Positions 6,815 through 11,318 of a stretch of 11,318 bases of DNA are shown in pieces. The notes beneath the pieces are model-generated. The model was not told where the DNA came from. It saw nothing but the letters and a program-made list of their open reading frames with translations, and did not search any database. The position numbers were made by a program, and so were the translations under genes. The stretch spans positions 1 through 11,318 of the forward strand of contig JAAZAQ010000176.1 in NCBI GenBank assembly GCA_012514225.1, in the 5' to 3' direction. Source of the stretch: Clostridiales bacterium. Its GTDB lineage: Bacteria; Bacillota; Clostridia; Christensenellales; Aristaeellaceae. Within the stretch, counting starts at the first letter, position 1, and every line of letters starts with the position of its first letter.

Positions 6815-9800
6815 ATGGAATTGAAAACCGACATCAGCGCGCGCTGCGAGGCGCTGCGCCAGGACATGACCCTGCGCAGGATTTTTGAGCTGACCTGCGA
6901 AAACGGGGAGCGCGTCGCGGCACATTGGCTGGAAGGCGACCAGGAGCGCAGCGCCACCTTCGGCGAACTGGCGCAAAAGGCGGCCGACTACGCGCAGTTC
7001 CTGAAAAAAGCCCTGAAGGACAAGCCCGCCGGGCAGTTCTTCGCCATCCAGGTGGACACCTGCCGGGAGTGGTTCTCCATGTTCTGGGGGCTGCTGCAGG
7101 CGGGGTACAACCCCCTGCTGCTCAACGCCGCCCTGTCCGACGAGATGACCGCGTACATGCTCAGGGAAGCCGGCGCGGCCGGCGTCATCTGCCGGGAGCG
7201 GCGCAAACTGCCGGAAGAATACGTGCAAATCCAGGCGGAGCAGCTGTTTTCCGCCCCGGAAGCGAAGAACTTCTCGCCCAATTGGGCGGACCGGATTGCG
7301 CTGTGCACCTCCGGCAGCACGGCGACCAGCCGCATCTTCGTGTACGACGAGGCCGCCGTATGCGAGCAGGTGCTCAACTCCGACCTGCTGCACAAGGCCA
7401 ACCCGCGCATCGTCAACGACACCATGCAGCGCAACCTGGCTTTCCTGCCCTTCCACCATATCTTCGGCTTCATGGTCTGCGTGATGTGGTGCAACTTCGT
7501 GGGCTACGAGTCCGTCTTCCTCAAGGACCGGGCGCCCGACACCATCCTGGGCACCATGCGCAGGTTCAGGGTCAACTTCCTCTGCGCGGTGCCGGTGCTG
7601 GCCAACAGCCTCTCCGCCGGGCTCAACAAGAAGGTCGCCCTGCAAAAGCCCCTGAAGCGCGCCGCCTTCAAGGTGATGAAGGGCGTCAGCCTGGGGCTGC
7701 AGAACGTGGTCCCGCGCTTCGGCATGGACTTCGCGCGCACGGTGCTGTTCAAGTCCGTCAACGCGCAGCTGCTGGGCCCGGACGTCAACTGCGTCATCCT
7801 GGGCGGCAGCCATACGCCAAGGGAGCACATGCGCAACATCGCAGCCCTGGGCTACTACACGATTTCCGGCTTCGGCATGACGGAGACCGCCGTCACCTCC
7901 TGCGAAACAAGCATGAACCTGCACACCCGCACCTCCGGCTCCGTCGGGCGCCCGCTGGCCTCGGTGGAATACAAGGTCGAGTCCGACGGCAAGCGCTCCA
8001 ACACCGGGGAGATGCTCATCAGGGGCAGCAGCGTGCACACCGGGCAGCTGAAGGACGGCGTCCTCATCCCCCCGGACCTGGACGAGTTCGGCTGGTACCG
8101 CACCGGGGACATCGTCCGGCTGGAAAAGGGCATGCGGATGTACGTGGAAGGCCGCAGCAAGGACGTCATCATCAACGAGTCGGGCGAGAACGTCTACCCC
8201 GACGAAATCGAGGACTATTTCGGCAACCTCGAGGGCGTGGAGCAATACTGCGTGCTGGGCCTCCGGAACACCGGCGCCAGCCGCGTCAACCGCCTGAAGC
8301 GGCGGCGGCACATCCGGCCCGACTACGAGGACATCACCCTGGTCCTGAACGTCGGCGAGCGCTACCGCGACGACGCCTTCCTGACCCAGCTCATGCGCCA
8401 GGTCGCCCAGAGCAACCGCCGGCTGCCGGTGTTGAAGCAGATCACCCGCGTGCTGGCCACCCGCGAGCCCTTCGAGCTGGCCAACGGCATCAAGGTCAAG
8501 CGCATGGCGTTGAAAAAGGCGCTGGAAGAGACCCGGATCGCCTACCGCGACCTGGACCTCAAGTCCGGCGCCCTGCCCCTGACCGACACCACCCCCATCG
8601 AGGTGGAGGAGGCGGTGCCGGCGGCCGCCGGCAGCCAGGATGAAATCAAGGAGCGCGTGCGGCGCGTGTACGCCGAGGCGCTGGACATGGCGCCGGAAAA
8701 CATCCCGGACACCGCCCATTTCATCAACGACCTGGGCGGCGACTCCCTGCAGGTGCTGGGCGTGTCGCTGAAGGTGGAGGAGCTCTTCGACGTGCTCATC
8801 CCCACCGAGGAGTACGGCCAGTGCACCACCGTCAACGACCTGACCCAGGTCATCCTGACCCGGCTGTCGGGCGGGGAGCAGAAGCAGGCGGAGCCGCGGG
8901 GCGCGGTCACGCCGGTCACGCGCTTCGAGGACTCCGAGGAGTTCCAGGCCTTCGCCCTGCGCGAGGCCGCCCTCCTGGGCTCGGGGATGGAAAACCCCTA
9001 CTTTGTCCCGCACGACAGCGTGCTGAGGGACGTGAGCCTGATGGAGGGGCACGAGGTGCTCAACTTCGGCTCCTACAACTACGTCGCGATGTCCGGGCGG
9101 CCGGAAGTCGCCGCCGCGGCCAAGGCCGCCATCGACCGCTACGGCACCTCCGCCTCCGGCTCCCGCCTGCTGGCGGGTGAAAAAACCCTTTACCAGGAGC
9201 TGGAGAGGGAAATCGCCGAGTGGAAGAACGCCGAGGCCGCGCTGGTGCTGGTCTCCGGCCACGCGACCAACGTGACCCTGGTGGGCAATTTCTGCGGCAA
9301 GGACGACCTGATCCTCTACGACGCCCTGGCGCACAACTCCGTCGATCAGGGCACCCGGCTGAGCCAGGCGGTCAGCAAGCCCTTCCCGCACAACGACCAC
9401 GTGGCGCTGGAGAGCATCCTCAAAACCCAGCGCGACAAGTTCAAGAAGTGCCTCATCGTCATCGAGGGCGCCTACAGCATGGACGGCGACATCTCCAACG
9501 TCCCCGCCTTCGTGGAGCTCAAGAAGAAATACGGCTGCTTCCTGCTGGTGGACGAGGCGCACTCCGCCTGCGTCATCGGGAGGACCGGCGGCGGCGTGGA
9601 CGAGTATTTCGGCCTCGCCCACGACGATATCGACATCAAGATGGGCACGCTGTCCAAGGGCCTGGGCACCTGCGGGGGGTACCTGGCCGGGAAGCGCAGC
9701 CTCATCGAGTACCTGCGCTACAACCTGCCGGGTTTCGTCTTCTCCGTGGGCATCTCCCCGCCCCTGGCCGCGGGCACGCTGGAGGCGGTTCGGCTGCTGC

Positions 9801-10129
9801 GCCGCGACCCCTCCATCATCCAGTCCCTGGAAAACAACATCAACACCTTCGTCCGAGAGGCGCACAAGCGCCGCCTGAACACCTGCCTGGCCGGGCACAC
9901 CGCCATCATCCCCATCCTGGTGGGTTCGGACGAGAACGCCTTCCTGTTGTCCAACATGCTGCGCCACAAGGGCGTGTTCGTGCCGCCCGCCGTGTTCCCC
10001 GCCGTGCCCAAGGGCAAGGCCCGCCTGCGCTTCTGCGTCATCAGCGAGCACAAGGAAGCGCAGATTGTGAAAGCCCTGGACACCCTGATGGAGACCGCGC
10101 AGGAGGCCGGCATCCAGCTGCCGGCGTAA
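6815..10129 (+). CDS. Trifunctional acyl-AMP ligase - acyl carrier - alpha-oxoamine synthase fusion
   Basis: This encodes 1104 residues with three domains. Residues about 1-570 form an ANL-superfamily acyl-adenylating domain: the phosphate loop LCTSGSTATS (about 162-171), SGFGMTETAV (351-360), YRTGD (about 427), YVEGRSKDVI (about 442), and the terminal NGIKVKR with the adenylation lysine (about 560). Residues about 609-685 are an acyl carrier domain, with DLGGDSLQ giving Ser644 for the phosphopantetheine arm. Residues about 703-1104 are a PLP-dependent alpha-oxoamine synthase: GSRLLAG, SGHATN, stacking His840 (LAHNS), DEAHS (913-917) and Lys948 in GTLSKGLG for the internal aldimine. Expected chemistry is acyl-AMP formation, loading of the carrier, then decarboxylative condensation with an amino acid to an alpha-amino ketone. 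The ATG at 6815 follows GGGAGGAG by six bases. It is in an operon with the upstream SDR. The phosphate loop lacks the usual Pro-Lys-Gly. The acid and amino acid used are unknown; a sphingoid-like product is inferred. Confidence 0.93.
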   Translation: MELKTDISARCEALRQDMTLRRIFELTCENGERVAAHWLEGDQERSATFGELAQKAADYAQFLKKALKDKPAGQFFAIQVDTCREWFSMFWGLLQAGYNPLLLNAALSDEMTAYMLREAGAAGVICRERRKLPEEYVQIQAEQLFSAPEAKNFSPNWADRIALCTSGSTATSRIFVYDEAAVCEQVLNSDLLHKANPRIVNDTMQRNLAFLPFHHIFGFMVCVMWCNFVGYESVFLKDRAPDTILGTMRRFRVNFLCAVPVLANSLSAGLNKKVALQKPLKRAAFKVMKGVSLGLQNVVPRFGMDFARTVLFKSVNAQLLGPDVNCVILGGSHTPREHMRNIAALGYYTISGFGMTETAVTSCETSMNLHTRTSGSVGRPLASVEYKVESDGKRSNTGEMLIRGSSVHTGQLKDGVLIPPDLDEFGWYRTGDIVRLEKGMRMYVEGRSKDVIINESGENVYPDEIEDYFGNLEGVEQYCVLGLRNTGASRVNRLKRRRHIRPDYEDITLVLNVGERYRDDAFLTQLMRQVAQSNRRLPVLKQITRVLATREPFELANGIKVKRMALKKALEETRIAYRDLDLKSGALPLTDTTPIEVEEAVPAAAGSQDEIKERVRRVYAEALDMAPENIPDTAHFINDLGGDSLQVLGVSLKVEELFDVLIPTEEYGQCTTVNDLTQVILTRLSGGEQKQAEPRGAVTPVTRFEDSEEFQAFALREAALLGSGMENPYFVPHDSVLRDVSLMEGHEVLNFGSYNYVAMSGRPEVAAAAKAAIDRYGTSASGSRLLAGEKTLYQELEREIAEWKNAEAALVLVSGHATNVTLVGNFCGKDDLILYDALAHNSVDQGTRLSQAVSKPFPHNDHVALESILKTQRDKFKKCLIVIEGAYSMDGDISNVPAFVELKKKYGCFLLVDEAHSACVIGRTGGGVDEYFGLAHDDIDIKMGTLSKGLGTCGGYLAGKRSLIEYLRYNLPGFVFSVGISPPLAAGTLEAVRLLRRDPSIIQSLENNINTFVREAHKRRLNTCLAGHTAIIPILVGSDENAFLLSNMLRHKGVFVPPAVFPAVPKGKARLRFCVISEHKEAQIVKALDTLMETAQEAGIQLPA

Positions 10130-10148
10130 ACAGGGAACTCGTTTCCCG

Positions 10149-10168
10149 GATTGACGGACCCGTCAATC
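10149..10168. repeat. Inverted repeat between the fusion gene and the C39-like gene
   Basis: GATTGACGG (10149-10157) and CCGTCAATC (10160-10168) are perfect inverted copies separated by two bases. No T run follows, so it is a poor terminator. Its position about 46 bp ahead of the -10 box at 10205 suits a binding site for a dimeric regulator. A small GGGAA/TTCCC stem (10133-10147) lies just before it. Confidence 0.5.
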
Positions 10169-10204
10169 AGATACGCGCATTCTTCGCTCCCCTTTTCCAG
10201 GGGG

Positions 10205-10210
10205 TATAAT
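10205..10210 (+). promoter_or_regulatory. -10 box for the C39-like gene
   Basis: A perfect TATAAT lies 80 bp before the ATG at 10291, but the -35 region (about 10182-10188) matches consensus poorly. A start near 10217 would leave a leader of roughly 74 bases that contains the hairpin at 10261-10278. The inverted repeat upstream could recruit an activator that makes up for the weak -35. Confidence 0.5.
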
Positions 10211-10260
10211 CCGCATACCGGCGTTCTGTCCGACCGGCTGGAGCGCCCATTACCGAAGGC

Positions 10261-10278
10261 GCGCGCCGAGGGGCGCGC
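10261..10278 (+). promoter_or_regulatory. Leader hairpin next to the C39-like start codon
   Basis: GCGCGCC (10261-10267) pairs perfectly with GGCGCGC (10272-10278) around a GAGG tetraloop, and ATATTT follows. The start codon is 13 bases after the stem. No ordinary ribosome site lies between stem and ATG; the only purine-rich candidate (GAGGGG, 10268-10273) is in the loop and 3' arm. The hairpin may therefore control translation. Transcription attenuation is less likely because the T run is short. Confidence 0.4.
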
Positions 10279-10290
10279 ATATTTGACGCC

Positions 10291-10908
10291 ATGACCACCA
10301 CCATCGCCTTCCCCGAGTACCTGCAGCTGCCCTTCAAGGGCGGCGCCCCGCACTACGGGTGCGACCAGGACTGGTTCCGCGGCTTCTGGCAACGCAAGGC
10401 AGGCTGCGGGCCCTGCACCGGCGCCAACATCCTTTATTACCTCGCCCGCGGCGGGCGCCTGCGCCTGCCCGTGGCGGTCGACAGCCAGGACGGCTTCCTC
10501 TCCCTGATGGAGCACAGCTGGGCCTACCTGACGCCCACGATGATGGGCCTCAACTCGCCCGCCCTGATGCAAAAGGGGCTGGACGCCCTGCTCTCCCTGC
10601 AGGGCAGCGGGATGAAAAGCCAGGCGCTGGAGGTGCCCGCGGAGCCGGAGCGCCGCCCCTCCGCGGGGACCGCCGAGGCCTTCATCCGCTCCGGCCTCGC
10701 GGCGGACTCGCCCGTCGCCTTCCTCAACCTCTCCAACGGCGAGGTTCCGCAATTGGAAAACTGGCATTGGGTCACCGTCGTCGGTCTTTCCGGCGCCGGG
10801 GAGGACGCCCTGATGGAAATCTACGACAACGGCCGGCGCCTGTCCGTGCCCCTGGGGCTGTGGCTGAGGACCACCAAACGCGGCGGCGGGTTTGTGTATG
10901 TGGCGTGA
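10291..10908 (+). CDS. Papain-like (C39-type) cysteine protein, function unknown
   Basis: This encodes 205 residues with no signal peptide or membrane segment, so probably cytoplasmic. AGCGPC (C39, C42) followed by a helix (TGANILYYLA) resembles the nucleophile motif of peptidase family C39 and other papain-fold enzymes; ENWHWVTVVG supplies His159, and IYDNG supplies Asp179, giving a plausible Cys-His-Asp triad with Gln34 as a possible oxyanion residue. The fold is used by peptidases, transglutaminase-like enzymes and phytochelatin-synthase-type acyl transferases. Because it follows an acyl-carrier/amino-ketone synthase operon, N-acylation or amide hydrolysis of the product is conceivable, but this rests on position alone. 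It appears to have its own promoter and no clear ribosome site. Start chosen as the only ATG ahead of the Cys motif; moderately sure. Confidence 0.8.
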   Translation: MTTTIAFPEYLQLPFKGGAPHYGCDQDWFRGFWQRKAGCGPCTGANILYYLARGGRLRLPVAVDSQDGFLSLMEHSWAYLTPTMMGLNSPALMQKGLDALLSLQGSGMKSQALEVPAEPERRPSAGTAEAFIRSGLAADSPVAFLNLSNGEVPQLENWHWVTVVGLSGAGEDALMEIYDNGRRLSVPLGLWLRTTKRGGGFVYVA

Positions 10909-10918
10909 GGGGACGAAT

Positions 10919-10944
10919 CGGGAGCCTTTTGAAAAAGGCCCCCG
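10919..10944. repeat. Strong hairpin downstream of the C39-like gene
   Basis: CGGGAGCCTTTT pairs with AAAAGGCCCCCG with one A-C mismatch and a very short loop, 10 bp after the stop codon. It is followed by a C-rich stretch rather than a T run, so it is not a standard terminator on either strand. It may protect the 3' end of the message, or be one copy of a dispersed palindromic element. Confidence 0.5.
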
Positions 10945-11030
10945 AACCCCCGAAAACTTGAATGGGGAATCATGCGGTTTGATGTTTTCAACCATTTCAG
11001 GTTATCACGCAATTCATAAAATATCGGGTT

Positions 11031-11088
11031 GAGGGGCCGGACGGCCCCTCATGGGGCCCGGGGCGAAGCCCCGGGCTTCGTCTCTTTT
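11031..11088. terminator. Tandem palindromes between convergent genes, likely bidirectional terminator
   Basis: Two perfect hairpins lie 5 bp apart: GAGGGGCCG/CGGCCCCTC (11031-11039 and 11042-11050) and GCCCGGGGC/GCCCCGGGC (11056-11064 and 11068-11076). The second is followed on the plus strand by a T-rich stretch ending TCTCTTTT; the first is followed on the minus strand, after a few bases, by ATATTTTAT. The layout suits termination of both the C39-like transcript and the leftward aldolase transcript. The spacer at 10945-11030 is A+T-richer and I see no gene in it. Confidence 0.6.
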
Positions 11089-11098
11089 CATCCCTTCC

Positions 11099-11318
11099 TC
11101 ACGCCCCCGTCAGGTACTTCCGCTCCGCCTCCCGGATGAGCTTCTCGCACAGGTCGGCCTGCTTCGCGTCCGCGGGGTCCAGGGGCGCCAACGGGGCGCG
11201 CACGCCGCCGCAGTCTACGCCCTTGCGGCGCAGCGTTTCCTTGATGAGGGCGTACATGCTGCCCTTCCCGCCGCACAGGGCGGCGATGATGCGGCAGGCC
11301 TCGTCCTGCACCGCGAGG
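11099..11318 (-). CDS. Dihydrodipicolinate synthase/N-acetylneuraminate lyase family protein, C-terminal end
   Basis: The frame enters from the right edge and stops at the TGA at 11101-11099, giving the last 72 residues. The text ALIKETLRRKGVDCGGVRAP and the following APLDPADAKQADL match the C-terminal helices of the DapA/NanA class I aldolase superfamily, where a G-x-R-x-P segment precedes the last helices. The catalytic Lys and Tyr lie outside the window, so the substrate (pyruvate plus an aldehyde) cannot be chosen between lysine synthesis and sugar-acid or sialic-acid breakdown. The start is beyond the edge. Confidence 0.85.
   Translation of the reverse strand, partial: LAVQDEACRIIAALCGGKGSMYALIKETLRRKGVDCGGVRAPLAPLDPADAKQADLCEKLIREAERKYLTGA

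Noticed and set aside
6773..10051. A very long open frame on the minus strand opposite the fusion gene
   Set aside because: It is a by-product of GC-rich codon use on the plus strand; its translation is His/Val/Gly/Gln-rich with no domain motifs, whereas the plus frame carries three intact enzyme domains.
10130..10200. A factor-independent terminator directly after the fusion gene
   Set aside because: The stems at 10133-10147 and 10149-10168 are not followed by a T run, so they are reported as an inverted repeat instead.
10821..11012. Minus-strand frame of 63 codons over the end of the C39-like gene
   Set aside because: It overlaps a well-supported gene, crosses a strong hairpin and shows no recognisable motif.
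10972..11019. A 15-codon plus-strand frame beginning MRFDVFNHF in the last spacer
   Set aside because: It is too short and its ribosome site is only GGGGAA; nothing supports it as a gene, although a leader peptide or repeat remnant cannot be excluded.
1..11318. CRISPR arrays, tRNA or rRNA genes, insertion sequences, restriction or phage-defence genes
   Set aside because: No spaced direct repeats, cloverleaf or rRNA-like segments, transposase motifs or defence domains were seen.

Overview
The window looks like chromosomal DNA of a GC-rich anaerobic Firmicute (Clostridia-like). By eye GC is roughly two thirds. The clues are strong AGGAGG-type ribosome sites, consensus TTGACA/TATAAT promoters, a lone CX3CX2C radical SAM enzyme, an AckA-family kinase, a UroD-family protein and a LysE-family exporter. 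No species can be named from the sequence. There are ten genes (two cut by the window edges), no RNA genes, no CRISPR array and no transposase.

Left part (1-2860): a leftward pair, a UroD/MtaA-type methyltransferase-like gene (450-1463) followed by a PfkB-family sugar kinase (418 down to the edge). It diverges from a rightward acetate-kinase-family gene (1608-2792). The two transcripts start from back-to-back promoters in a 144-bp gap; the leftward one is a perfect consensus promoter. The acetate-kinase homologue has substitutions at several residues known to be catalytic in AckA and ends at a strong terminator.

Middle (2863-5828): three leftward genes. They are a radical SAM protein with extra C-terminal cysteines (4410-5828), a LysE-family exporter (3706-4287), and a secreted protein with a fibronectin-III-like domain (2863-3624).

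Right-centre (5976-10908): the most interesting part. A short-chain dehydrogenase/reductase (5976-6785) sits 29 bp ahead of an 1104-residue fusion (6815-10129). The fusion joins an acyl-AMP ligase, an acyl carrier domain and a PLP-dependent alpha-oxoamine synthase. Together they could activate a fatty or other carboxylic acid, hold it on the carrier, condense it with an amino acid with loss of CO2, and reduce the resulting amino ketone to an amino alcohol. That is the chemical logic of sphingoid-base synthesis packed into two genes. The radical SAM gene is divergent from this pair across 147 bp and may modify the product. A small papain/C39-like cysteine protein (10291-10908) follows, with its own leader containing a -10 box, an inverted repeat and a hairpin beside the start codon.

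Right edge (10909-11318): a hairpin-rich spacer, then the C-terminal end of a leftward dihydrodipicolinate synthase/N-acetylneuraminate lyase family gene.
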